The position numbers and the translations under genes are program-made. Below, in pieces: positions 11,901-23,500 of a stretch of DNA of 64,000 bases. Each line of letters begins with the position of its first letter. Position 1 is the first letter of the stretch. The notes beneath the pieces are model-generated. The model was not told the origin of the DNA. It ran no database searches and saw nothing but the letters and a program-made list of their open reading frames with translations. Source of the stretch: Trichoplax adhaerens (Eukaryota; Placozoa; Uniplacotomia; Trichoplacea; Trichoplacidae); assembly GCF_000150275.1 (NCBI RefSeq), contig NW_002060945.1, positions 9,445,650 to 9,509,649 of the forward strand, read 5' to 3'.

Positions 11901-14900
11901 GTGAATACCTACGTTACTGGTTGGGCAAGGGCTCATGTTTACCGTAAGTTAACCCTTATGCTATGACGTTTTCTGATATAGATTACAAAAGCTATCAATA
12001 ATTTAGATAGTATTATTTTAAAACTTCCGTTTAAGCTAATACAATACAATCCTATATAATTCAGTAGATATTCATCTTGATCGTAATCTCATAAGATCTA
12101 TTAAAATTGTTATTTTTCATTTTCGATAGTTCTAAAATCAGATCTAATCAATTCTATATATATCTTACCGACAAATATCCTTTCATCTCATTAGTCTTAT
12201 CCTTCTTAGTATCCGTAAAAATATTACATCATATTTCTTGCCTATTGTTTTTAGTGTTTAACAATTAATTGACGTAGTCAGAGAGATTGTAAGACTTGAT
12301 ACGTATTTAACCCTATTTTTTAACAAATATTCTTAAAGCTACAACTTCTTATCCATGCAGTGATAGTTTATTAAGACTTCTCTACAGTACTTTCATTCTC
12401 ATCTATATCCGATAACAAAGTATAAGTTCGTATGAGAAAGATACCTTGAAGACATTACTTGAGTAGATTGTACTTTAAAGAGCTCTTAATTGAATTGCTC
12501 TAACGTTTACAGAAGCGACTAAAATTCTGGAAGGTCCAACTACCCGAAGCTATCGTATTGGCTCTACAGTAACTATCCCATGCAATGTTACAGCTGATTC
12601 TAGAATTAGGAATGCGGTTACAGTAGTATGGCAAAGGAATGGTCAATCTATACAAGCTTCATCCAAATATGTACTACGAAATTTATATCCTAATTACGCC
12701 TTGACTATTAACAACGCTCAAATCGCAGAAAGTGGAAATTACTCATGTAGAATGACTGTTGATGTCGCTCAATTACCAGGAAAAACAATTACTGATACTA
12801 AAATTGGAAACATAGCATTCAATGGTAAGATTAATAGAGAAAATTCACTGAATCAGCCTAGATATTCTCAGTCATTATATTGAATAGTACCGTATACGTT
12901 AAGTAGCGATATAAGACGATAGCAAAACATTAAGATAATTACTATTCGTAGCAGTTGACTTTTATTTCTGTTCTTAGCTGTTCCACTACCTCCTACTCTT
13001 GCTTCTGGAAGATTAGTAAATAGCAGTATGCTATTTCTTAACTGGACTTTCGCAACCGATAACGAAAACAATAGTCCTTTGAAAAAGTTTGTCGTCCAAT
13101 TCAGATCAAACTATATCTCAACTATTCGAACACTTTTGGAAATACCCAACATCAACCAACGAAGTACCTTCATAACTCCATCCCCATATATAACATACAC
13201 TTTATACGTAGCTGCAGAAAACGGCGTTGGCCTTAGCCAAAGGAGTAATCAATTACAAATTAGAAATCCTAATACAGCTGGTACGATTAATATAATAGTT
13301 ACTCCTCTTATGACTATCATCAATTTTTTAATTATATCATTTACGCGTATAAAACGACATCTAACAAATAGTATAACAATGTGCTAAAGTTACTGTTGTT
13401 AATTCTTAAAAGCCATTTTATCGATAACTTTTTTCAATAATGAGCTCACTAACACAAAGTAATTTCATTTTTAGTTCCTACCGACGCACCTACTAATCTT
13501 TATACGCTAGTCAATTCAGCAGATTTAACAACATTAACCGTTTACTGGACAGTAAGTTATTTTTAATATTTCTAGGTTTCTCACTACGTTTATATCTGTT
13601 TCAACTATATTTACATTAATCTTTGATATAGTTACTTATCATAGTTTCATATAAGATAGGTGCACGTTTTCGTTAAAACTAGTCAAAAATTTAAATAATA
13701 ATATCTAATTTATTTTCAGCCACTAACAGGTGAACAAGCTAATGGCCCAAACTTAAGGTATCTGTTAAGATACAGGAAGAGTAATACTGCCAACTCTTAT
13801 AAGACCATCGACGTAACCGGCTCTAGTTACACAATTTCCGGATTAGAAGCTCGAGTTAATTATGATTTCGATCTTCGAGCGCGTAACGATATTGGCCCAA
13901 GTGCAGTATTTGCTTACTATCTCGGATGTACATGCGAACAAAGTAAGAAAACTGTACACCTTGCTTCTTCTAATTTATGATTAATTAGATAGTACCAAGT
14001 TATTCTCTACTAGTCTTTTATAATAAAATTTAATTTCGTCTTGATTAGAAACAAGCATAGTTATTCAAGTAACTAAGTTATTGTTAACCATTAATACAAT
14101 TATTATCGAAAACTAATGTTAATTAATGTATCTATATACTTTATACTGATGATATCAAGGGCCTGTCGGAATACCATTCAATGTAACCGTAGTAGTAACA
14201 AATGCAAACATCGTTATTAATTGGTTACAAGTACCTGTGCATTTGCAGGGCGGAAAAATCACGGCTAATCGGGTAAAATACTAAACAGAGTCCTATTGTG
14301 TTATCACTATAGATATAAATTAATCAAATGTACTAGATCTTACAAATCGCGGGTATACCTATACATCAATTATTTAGTAAGCTAAACTGTATTCTGTCAG
14401 TCAATAACGTTAATAATTTCTTATATTCGGAATGAATGTATGTATGTATACATACGCGTACTTACACAAATCGTTTATACGTACATGCTAAACATCGTAG
14501 TAGATAGTAGAAATAAACTTACTACAAATTTAAAAATAAATTTCGAATACTAAGAATATTTACGATTTAACTTTTTTATATTACAGGTTAGATTAACACA
14601 AGTTACTTCTGGAACACAAAATACCATCTTAATCAATTCTACAACTAGTATTACTCTTTACGGTTTAGCACCTAATACTAATTATACCGTTGCTATTAGC
14701 GGCAGAAATGCTGCTGGAGAAGGTCCCTTTTCTGTTCCTAAAACCTTTAGAACTGGCAGCATAGGTAATAAGGATAATATATGTATTAGTCTTTACCGGT
14801 AATATACGTACAATAGAGAACTTTAACAAATTAAGCTACAAGACGGTATTTTTCTTCTTTTCTCGTACGCTAATTGTAGATACAGCATATAAACCAGTTT

Positions 14901-16290
14901 TAGGCTTTCCTATTAGCAGTGATATAACTAATGATACTGTTACTTTACGATGGACTATCGTTGGTCAACCGTTTTATTTCCAGCCTCAATACAGACTTTC
15001 AAGTAAGTAATGTACCGCAATGTTAAAGTTTTCTATCATTTTAGCTGCTACTTCAGCGATAGCAAAGAAGAACAAATTATTGCTAAACCGAGCTAATTAC
15101 TACATAAGAAGCGCTTTAAAAGAATTCTCTCTTGTTTGTGACTTTATTTTTATTAGATCAAATATGGATATCTAGTAATAATCTTACAAGGCAAACAGCA
15201 AATGTAGTAATAAGAGGACTTCTACCGAATACAGCTTACGAATTCAGAGTTAATGCGATCTATTTTAGCGGACGAAATATATCAAGCGATATCCGAGCTG
15301 TACAAACTAAAAGTAAATATAAGATCACTTGTAGTAGCAAGAATGAACTAACTTTTCTATTAGTTAGACGATACAACTATAACCCATACAAGTAGTAATG
15401 AAAAATCTATGTATATCTGATATACTTAGCTAGATTGATTCCTTTTTCGCTTTATAGATACTATCGGACAACAAGTTCGACCTTTTTATCAAGAAGCATG
15501 GTTTATCATTATTATTGTTATAGCTTGTCTAGCCCTTATTATAGCTATAGCTGTCCTACTTTGCAAAGGCCGTAAGAAAGCAGGTAAATTTCCAGGTTAG
15601 TGTGAATGTTGATGATCTTATTATAGTAGCCTACTAGCTTATATGTCTTCTATTACTTTTAAAATTAATCGGCTATTTTTTTCAATTTCTTTGTTTATAT
15701 CGTATTCATATTAGCAGTTCCAAAAGGCAAACAGTAAGTCAACCTTTTCAAAGTTTTCTTAATTATAGAGTAATTTCGATAGTCTACATTGATTTATTAG
15801 CTATTATTTTTCTTAATATTTTCATATGCGCAGACTTTATTCTTTATTAATGTAACAAGAATATTAGAGCTATTATATATTGACGGATTACTACTATTAA
15901 TGATTTACTGTTAGGAATCCACCCATTCCACCGCCTCCTGAAACAACGAACGAGGAATATGATACCATTAAGAGACCACCTTTGCCTCACCCTCAGACTG
16001 AAACAATCCATCATGGAGATGAGTCGTTGCTTGACAATAATAGTATCGATAGCCTTGAACAATATGCTGACTTGCCTGGATTAAGTAAATTTAATGAGGA
16101 CGGCTCATTTATTGGTGAATATGGCGACAAGGAAATGGACAGATACAGCCAATATAATCATGAAGGTGTTATCGAGCCAACTGGTAGTCAATATGGCGCA
16201 GTCCGGGATGATGCAAGCTATCATACTAATCATACTAATCATAAGACCCTTGATGTTGATAATAGCACTACTTTTTCAACTTTTGTCTAA
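8871..16290 (+). CDS. L1CAM/neuroglian-family cell-adhesion receptor, copy 1 (19 exons, 1,193 aa)
   Basis: Single-pass membrane adhesion receptor of the L1 family. My exon model is 8871-8937, 9301-9618, 9766-10086, 10383-10403, 10516-10603, 10781-10983, 11087-11362, 11659-11943, 12513-12824, 12978-13280, 13475-13551, 13720-13942, 14160-14272, 14587-14764, 14880-15002, 15157-15312, 15458-15583, 15718-15733, 15915-16290. Joined length is 3,582 nt with every junction GT..AG and in frame. Domains: signal peptide 1-22, Ig1 23-128, Ig2 129-235, Cys-loop 236-242, Ig3 243-339, Ig4 340-431, Ig5 432-526, Ig6 527-630, four FN3 631-1021, transmembrane helix about 1036-1057, tail to 1193 with SFIGEY at 1133-1138. 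L1 proteins usually have 6 Ig plus 4-5 FN3 and 1,150-1,300 residues. The first ATG is used because a second in-frame ATG (codon 8) is ATA in copy 2. Weakest splice calls: donor GTTAAA after exon 7 and the acceptor before exon 13. No AATAAA was noticed close behind the stop. Confidence 0.88.
9301..10086 (+). CDS. Gene 1 exons 2-3: Ig1 and Ig2
   Basis: Exon 2 (9301-9618) is one whole Ig domain, with B-strand Cys in VVMSC, a C-strand Trp and F-strand Cys in NNFTCVA. Exon 3 (9766-10086) is the next, with Cys in TSIQC, Trp in TLLWHY and Cys in TRYRC. Both exons begin and end in phase 1, so each domain is a separate module. These two exons differ most from gene 2: about eight residue changes plus a one-residue deletion in Ig1, and about ten changes in Ig2. 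Confidence 0.88.
10383..10403 (+). CDS. Gene 1 exon 4: 21-nt microexon, Cys-x4-Cys loop
   Basis: Seven codons (V-C-T-G-Q-L-C) between an AG acceptor at 10,381-10,382 and a GTAAGT donor. It is phase 1-1, so it can be included or skipped without shifting the frame. It lies exactly at the Ig2-Ig3 junction. The same 21-nt exon occurs in gene 2 (28,717-28,737), and a diverged one (A-C-S-G-S-T-C) in gene 3 (62,309-62,329), which supports it as a real exon. Confidence 0.82.
10516..12824 (+). CDS. Gene 1 exons 5-9: Ig3 to Ig6
   Basis: Ig3 is split by a phase 2 intron (exons 10516-10603 and 10781-10983), with Cys in ITLEC, Trp in IISW and Cys in TYRC. Ig4 is exon 7 (11087-11362; FPC, YTWYK, VYQC). 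Ig5 is exon 8 (11659-11943; VVCP, NYTC), where the usual C-strand Trp is replaced in IDYFF. Ig6 is exon 9 (12513-12824; IPC, VVWQ, NYSC). The four domains are almost unchanged between the two gene copies. Confidence 0.86.
12978..15312 (+). CDS. Gene 1 exons 10-16: four fibronectin type III domains
   Basis: FN3-1 is one exon (12978-13280; Trp in LNWTF, YTLYVAAENGVG). FN3-2 uses exons 11-12 with a phase 0 intron just after the conserved Trp (VYWT; ARNDIGPS). FN3-3 uses exons 13-14, also phase 0 (VINWLQV; NYTVAISGRNAAGEGP). FN3-4 uses exons 15-16 (LRWTIV; NTAYEFRVNAIYFSG). Each has the W, L and Y...N..G pattern of FN3 folds, and together they form the membrane-proximal stalk. Confidence 0.85.
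15458..15583 (+). CDS. Gene 1 exon 17: transmembrane segment, with two usable donors
   Basis: Encodes a short outer linker, a 22-residue hydrophobic helix starting at WFIIIIVIA and a basic stop-transfer sequence (KGRKK). The donor GTAAAT follows at 15,584. A second donor, GTTAGT at 15,596, would add four codons (G-K-F-P) in the same phase. Both sites are identical in gene 2. Confidence 0.85.
15718..15733 (+). CDS. Gene 1 exon 18: 16-nt microexon in the juxtamembrane tail
   Basis: It starts after an AG at 15,716-15,717 and ends before GTAAGT. It enters in phase 1 and leaves in phase 2, encoding V-P-K-G-K and part of Q. Because it is not a multiple of three, skipping it would shift the tail frame. 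The exon exists in gene 2 (34,017-34,032) with one silent change. Confidence 0.75.
15915..16290 (+). CDS. Gene 1 exon 19: cytoplasmic tail with ankyrin-binding, YxxPhi and PDZ motifs
   Basis: The tail opens with a proline-rich stretch (NPPIPPPP), then YDTI (a YxxPhi sorting-type motif), KRPPLP (SH3-like), and later FNEDGSFIGEYGDKE at 16,090-16,134. The last item aligns with the FIGQY ankyrin-binding signature of L1CAM, neurofascin and neuroglian and keeps its phosphorylatable Tyr. A short HTNHTN repeat follows, and the protein ends STFV, a class I PDZ ligand (T-x-V). The stop codon is TAA at 16,288-16,290. Confidence 0.87.
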
Positions 16291-17420
16291 TTTCTGGCAT
16301 AGCTCAGCATCTTCTCAACTAGAATATTTAAATCGTTCAAATTCAGTATTTTATGTGACAGCAAGATTCCTTTTCTTGATCTGCATATTATGCCTATGCA
16401 GTATTATTAACTAGTTAAAAGTGATGATAAAATCCATTTAATAATTTTAACATTGTTTACTTGGAAAAGATCAGATCATAGTAATAAGAAAAGAAACAAT
16501 CGTGGCAAGTTACAATTAATTTAATATTGGATCTAGGTATTCATTTTTTAATCTCTCCAATAATAATCGAATCATAATTCAATAATGTTACTACAGCAAT
16601 ACCGCAAGGTCCTAAGGGCTACAATTAATTCTTGTCACATCAAGTAATCGGTCTCACTCTTATATTCTGAAGTAATCTATGCATATAACAATGTTCATTC
16701 ATGATTGTGTAAGAACAACACCTACTCGTTGGATTATATTGTAATTTGATCACGTATGGAAGCTTAATACTAGAAAATTATAGAGAATCTATAATTGAAA
16801 ATCATTGGAATTACGATATAAAGAAATAGATTCTGGAAGATCTTGTTAGAGTAGATTAACTCTTCATTTTTTAGGGATAGAGCGATAACTGAACGGTGAT
16901 TTTGGACACATTTATAGCTATGTTACTAGCATCTATCGCATATAAATTGAATATATTTCTACTACTAAAAGATTCATTTATACTATTTATTCACTTTTAA
17001 TATCCTGAATACTCTAAGTCCATAAAAGATCGAATACGAAACCCGCAATAATGTCAGGAAGTAATAATTCATTTTGTTTAATCTGTTAGTTTTGATATTT
17101 ACTAGCGTGGTGTAATCGCCTGGCATGTATTCACTGGACCATTAACTTTGACTTTATATAATTATAATTGTACTTGTGAAAGGATACATTTGTACAAATA
17201 TCCTATCTTATTCCTATTGCGGCAATATCATAGCGGGTCTTATTTAATCCAAGTTTATCTATTACCGTATTCATCATTCATTGATTTATCCAACTTAGTA
17301 ATTTTAAGAAGTTTTCCCTGTATATTGATATTAAAGATAATGATGATATTCAGCTTGCACTTCGGTTGCAAATTGTATGTATGTCCAAAATCTTACGATT
17401 TCAACCATCATTACTTATAC
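16291..17420. other. 3' flank of gene 1, non-coding
   Basis: The first 1.1 kb after the stop is conserved in unit B (from 34,722) with scattered changes and probably includes the 3' UTR. Open frames here are broken in the other copy, so I see no further gene. Confidence 0.5.
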
Positions 17421-18900
17421 TAGTATACTTTCATTTTAGAAAGATACTGTGGCATTTTTACTTTAATAGCATTGATAATTTTCAAGATTTGTGTCCGATT
17501 TGTTAAATAGAGTAATAAAAGAGACAGAAGTTATGCATTCAATTGTGTGATGACTTTTATCCATTTAGCTAAATAGAAAATTAACATCAGCAGCACAATA
17601 TTGAATGCTACTTGCAAAGTATAAGTAAGACAGCATAAGTAATCCCTAAATTTATTATTCTCTACTACGGGACTTTAATCTACGTAAGAAGCTTTGCTTA
17701 GTGCATACTTTCATAACTCTAGTTATAATGTAGAAAGATTAGATCGCATTATTTCTTAATAAAGGCGATAAAAGTTATCCAATCGATCGTTACGGTAGCT
17801 TTCATTAATATACCGAAATAAAAACTAACGTCAAGACAGCATCAGGTACTACTTTCATTTGTATATAAGACAGTAGTAGCTTTACCCATACTTAAATTGA
17901 TTATATAATATTCTCTACTAAAAGATTTCTTACTTGTACATTATAACTTCTGTCTAGTGGATGCAGTTAATAAAGGCGGTAGAAATTATACTGTACAATC
18001 GATTTTTATGATAGCTTTCATTAATTTAGTGAAGTAGAAAACTAACATCAAGACAATATCATGTACTACTTTCACTCGTAACCAAACCTTTCTCAGGTCT
18101 AGGTTGTAGCTTTATCTATATTTATATTAAGTATTCTCTACTAAGAAATTTCTTGTTTATACCGTAGTTCCTGACATATAAAGAAACTAGATTACATTTT
18201 TCATCGTAAAAGAAATCAAAGTGATACAATCGACTATAAGCATAATTTTATCAATTTAACAAAACAGAAACTCACCATTATCAAGACAATATTGAAAGCT
18301 ACTTGAATTCTATATAAGACATTACTAACTACCCCTAAATAGATTATTCACTATTACAGAATTTCTTGCTACAAATAAGAAGCTCCACCTGGTGCATGAC
18401 TTTTATGGTTCTAGTGACAATGTAGAAAATTATATTACGTCTCTTTACGATAAAGATGATAGAAATTATGCAATAGATCATGATAATTTTTATCAACTTA
18501 GCAATATATAATACATAGAAAGTTATCATATCACTAAACATCGAACGCAATTGGTGGTATATGGAAACAACGTTAACTACACCTAATTAAATATTCTCTA
18601 TTAAAGAATTTCTTACTTGCATAAAAAGTTCTACCTAATACGTCATATGACTCTCATAGTTCTAGTAATAGAAAAATTATATCAGGTAATTTCGTCATAA
18701 AAGAGATAGAATAGTAAAATCGATAGTTACGATGACTTCATCAATTTAGCAGAAATATCCTATATAAGGTAACGCTAACTGTATCTAAAGTAATTATTTT
18801 ACAGCAGTTATATAAAAAGCTAAGCGTCGTGAATGAATTCAATAGCTCTATCTGCATTACAGAAAGACTACTCCACTATTATTTCAGCGTAATATTGTGG
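17420..18900. repeat. Tandem array, about 7 copies, unit about 200-245 bp (unit A)
   Basis: Recurring blocks contain tattctctacta followed by tttcttactt, then a tagttctagt-like stretch, then aatgtagaaagatta, then tttatcaatttagc and tagaaaactaaca. Block anchors fall near 17,440, 17,731, 17,960, 18,190, 18,430, 18,670 and 18,866. Copies are strongly diverged from one another. Unit B has the same array with one block fewer. Confidence 0.8.
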
Positions 18901-19179
18901 AATAAAAAAAACACTGTCTTACTAGCCAAATATCTTTCTGTTGTGTGTGAATTGGCTTAAAAATTACTCGCATACCATAAAATGCTACTTTACACTATAA
19001 TAAATAAGAGCAATATATTTATCTTACTATTCATGTGCTAACTATCACTTTTGTAGACATTAGCTTAATACAGCCCCTATTTGTCGACAATACTACAATG
19101 AGTTCTGGAAATATAATAGAGTAATAGAAAGACAACTGTATTCAGAAAACCTAGTACTTTATTATGACTTATGCGAGGC

Positions 19180-20375
19180 TAGTGTAATCTGTTTTCATTT
19201 CGATGCAACAGTTGTTCATTATTTAATCTTATAGTACTCGTCTATCGCTATACTTTATTATACTGCCACTCTGCTAATACTTTCGGTTTTATATTAATCT
19301 ATCATTATATATCGTGACTATATAAATAAAATATCGTCATCAGTTCTATACCTAATAATTATGTTTCAGATTGATATTGATACTGATAATATAATCTGAA
19401 TGATAATATCAGTATCAGCATCAGTGCATCACGAATAGTAACCCAGCTACTGCAGTATTATCTTTCAATCGGTATAGTTTAGGATCTAATATAGTTGTAT
19501 GAAGTTAATATTTTCATTCCTTAACTATTTGTAAAAGAATTAAAGGATAAAGAAATTAGAGGTTATTCATGCGATCTACTTCTATGAAATTTTAAACGAA
19601 ATCATAGATAAAAATATCATTCTTTACGAGTAACATAATGCAATGTTATAACAGTGTTTTGAGCAATTTTGTACAGCAGTATTTGAAGCATCTGAACTGG
19701 TAAATATCAGTTTGCCCAAAAGAAAAATTATTGATATGTACTAAAGACAACATTTCTCAAATCGATGGCCATTATCATCTTTAGTGATAGACGTGTTGAA
19801 AGTAATCGCAGTCATCGACAAGTCAAAGTACTGCACTTTTGAGTCTTGTAGTGATGCTCCCCATAGCTGATTATAAAATAGCTATATTCGATATAGTTAG
19901 GTTTCTAAGAATAGACGTTATCGTAGTGCTAATATTATTTTAGATGATTGTTAACTACTATATTAAAAATTGTTAATCACTAATATTAGCCAGTTGGCTA
20001 ATTATGGTACAAGATTTATTTGACTTGATGTACTGTAATTATGAAGATATCCAACACCGAAAGGTGCTAAATATTAATAGAAGAGTAGTGATATTTTAGG
20101 CAGAATGACTCAGATTGTAGAAGATAATGATGACCTATTTAAGGAAAAGTACTCTATTTGATGACTCAAGTCTGATTGTAGCTAATTATATTATCATAAG
20201 TAGATTTATCAACATGTATTTTAGAGCTGTAGAGATGAGCATAGACATAGACGAGACTTCACTTTGAGCTCGAAATACTTTAGACTAGATTCTTGCTAGT
20301 AATTCATTCTTGCTCTACTATTCTTCAACTATGTAATAAAAGCCTTTTCTTAAATTCCCTCTTGACGAAAGTTAC
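19180..20375. other. Spacer between units A and B
   Basis: About 1.2 kb present only once in the window. It has no coding signal that I can support. It contains an inverted repeat near 19,375-19,420. It may be left-over ancestral flank at the duplication junction. Confidence 0.5.
19375..19422. repeat. Imperfect inverted repeat (hairpin)
   Basis: The left arm GATACTGATAATAT pairs with the right arm ATAATATCAGTATC with one mismatch, across a short loop (aatctgaatg). It is located in the spacer between the two duplicated units. Confidence 0.55.
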
Positions 20376-20599
20376 AGTACCACAAGGAGACAGTAACGGA
20401 TTGCTTCAACGGAACCCATAACTACTTAACCCGTGAAAATAAATTAATTATTACTATTTTAAGACAATGACTACTTGCACCACTTGAAAGATCTACGTAT
20501 TACCTGTAGCTATACAATGAGATTGAAAAATTGCGATTGTTCCAATCATGCATCATCGATGGCTTTAGCACAGTTTAATACTACTAACAATGATTCATT

Positions 20600-23500
20600 A
20601 CTTCTTCTTCTAATATAGTAATGTAAACTGGCTGACTATATGACTCAAATAAACACTGTATGCATAACTATTGTTGGAGGAATGCTCTAGTGGGGTAATG
20701 TGTATTCTCTGCAAATATTGGACAATGCCAACTATTGTCCGGGCAACATCTTTCAAGTCTGTAATTTTGTAAGAGTCATAAAAGAGTAAGTTTTAATCTA
20801 CTACAATAGATGAAGTCATCGATTTAGAGAAATGAAGAATCGCCAGAAGGACAACTGCTGTTAAGTAGAATAATACGAAACCATGACTTCTCAGCGTTGT
20901 TTGGCTAGAGCATATCATTAATTAAGAAAATATCATGAAGGTGGAAAAAAAGCCAAAATGGCAATTGAATTCTAATGTGAGTAATTTTTAAATCAACTTG
21001 TAGACTCCGACTTGTCAGCTACAAGTGCCTCTATCGGATTCAATTTCAATTTAGATCTTTACTGATAGCACTATCAGTGTCAAATGAGAAGAAAGTGTAG
21101 AGTAAAGGATATATTATAAATGATTGTAATCCGTGTCTGTTGTGTTGGATACATTAGAAGAAAGGAACTGTAAGTTAGACTTTCTAACCGTTAACATTTG
21201 AAATGATGAAATTAAACTGACTTATTAATTCTAATCATTCAATAAGCGGATCAAGTAGCGATGTTAGTTTTCTATATACAATCATTAGTCTATGGTTTTA
21301 ATCTCCGTCTGCTATTCATCATAGTAGCACAGTTAAAATAGCATTATACAATACCTCTATTCTCTATCATTACCCAAACGAGATCATGATACATAGCAAA
21401 TGCTTCGTATCATTGTCTTATGCTTTATAAAGTGACAATAAAAATGTCATAAAACGGCCAGTAAAAACGAGTTGAAGAGGTTCATATCGCATGACAAAAC
21501 GACAAACATTGGCTAATAATCCATCATCGATTCGAAACGATGACTAGAATAGCCATGATAGATCTATTTAACAATAAAAAATGAAACGATCGGTATTGAA
21601 ATCGTATACTGCTAAGTGATGGCCATGTTTTCAGATGGTCTACTTCGAGCCTAAATAGAAATTGATTGAATATACTTCAGTAATTAGCGCTAAATAGCCA
21701 TAACTCATCATCTTTGACTAATTACTATAAATCCAATATTTTTTCTATCTCTTATTTGCATAACTGATCTATATAGGAAAATTATTCAGTCTAGAGACAG
21801 TCGGCAATACAAAGAGTTGTCACGTCATCGTTGGCTAGGCTTGGCGTTGAAGAGGTGCTTTATTTATTGTATAATCTAATTGAAATTAAAGTACCGCCTC
21901 GGTAAAGAAACCCAACCGTCTATCTAGGACTGCAATGGTCTATCACTATTGTCTACTATTGTTTCATTATTCTTATTTTTACTGACTTATCAATTTGAAT
22001 CTACCCCTAACTGATTGCTGCACTGTATACTAAAGCTATTTTTTCAAGTCGCATCGGTGCATGCATATTAATTCTTATTCTTTTCTGAATATTCTGTCCC
22101 TCTTATTCACTGTCAGTAGTTTTTGCTTCCTTGTCTTTATGTTAAGCGATCATAGAAGGATTATTCTGTAACGACTGACTACAGTACTTATAACTAGTAT
22201 TTGTTTGCTATTTGTAAGCAACGTGCGTCCTTGGAATTAGATCAACCCATTCCACTTGCACCGTAGAAAGCAAAAATCGATTTGGTATTTCGTTGATTAT
22301 TCATTTATCAAATAGACGGTAAGACACTATTCTATAAATTTCAATTTAATTTTTGAATTGTTTTTGGAGACGATATCCTTAAAATAAAATTGATTCCATT
22401 AACGTAGTCGACTTTTATATTGGAAAAAATTAAAATTTTAATAATACGCAACGTGGGTGCTACTTTTCCGTTTATTATTCCCATATTATTTTTTTTCCAA
22501 CTTGGATTAATTCTGTTTGTATTGGTGTGGTACTACCGTAGTTTAATAACTTTAGTTTCTATAAAGCATGTCTCATAGCACCTTTGCAAGTGTCTAATTG
22601 CTACTTCAAATCGTCTTAAAATGGGACATAAAATAACAAACGCCTTCAAAATTGCAAACTGTTGTCACCAATAATATCAAAAATGCCCCTACTTTTATAC
22701 TAAGACAACGTCAATATTGATCACTTATCCATCCATTTTTTCCTTTTATTTTATCATAGCTAACACATGAAATACGTATCGTACTTAATCAAATTTAATA
22801 GACAATATCATTTGCATTGGTACCACGCACAATTTAAATAATCTAGCTAACTCGCTAGTCATTCTATTACATCTTATCAATGCGATATTAGCCGATAACG
22901 AATCATAGCGTAATATTTTTCAAAGTAACATCTTAACAGTGAAAGCTTATTGTGTTGCTCTACAATATAGTCTACAGTCGTAGAGTGAACAAACTATAAA
23001 GTTGACATTTAACCTATTTGTTCACAAATATTACATTAACAAGCGATAAAATATAGAATATTACATGTAATATATCGAGCACAAACCGTCGATTATGAAA
23101 ACGTTAAAAATTATATGAAAACTATCTGACGCTCGGCACGGTATCATATTGGTATATGCTAGCGTCTACGAGCAAATTGAAAATATTTTGTATACTTTAC
23201 GATTTACTAGGCATTAATTCAATTTTCAAAGACTACCTGTATACTGGCTATAGAGTTCAAGTACAAGCTACAATAAATTGCTGCACATTGACGAGACTGC
23301 TTGTAATAATTGATACTCGATATTGTAGAACTCCTAAAACGCTTTGTTCTCTACTTATTTTGTATATTTTAGCGGAATAGAGAAAAGAGAAAGCACTGTC
23401 TTCTTTAGTATTTAAGCTATTCTTACAAGTGACCAAGTATACTAGAATTTTTCGACTAATAGAAGTTCACACTATACTTTTATATTCTTGGATTAAAATA

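Larger units (their letters stand above)
2400..19180 (+). repeat. Segmental duplication, unit A (about 17 kb, direct)
   Basis: This segment matches 20,375-37,430 along its length in the same orientation. Left end: the string tttagcacagtttaatacta is at about 2,610 and again at about 20,565. Right end: a shared tattcatgtgctaactatca and following gtcgacaata are near 19,030-19,090 and 37,270-37,330. Similarity is lowest in the outer non-coding parts, with many small indels, and almost complete from about 10,265 to 15,600. The unit holds one full L1CAM-like gene with its upstream and downstream DNA. Confidence 0.93.

Noticed and set aside
23156-23380. 74-codon open frame in unit B
   Set aside because: The corresponding part of unit A (near 5,220-5,460) is interrupted by stops and indels, and no domain is visible.
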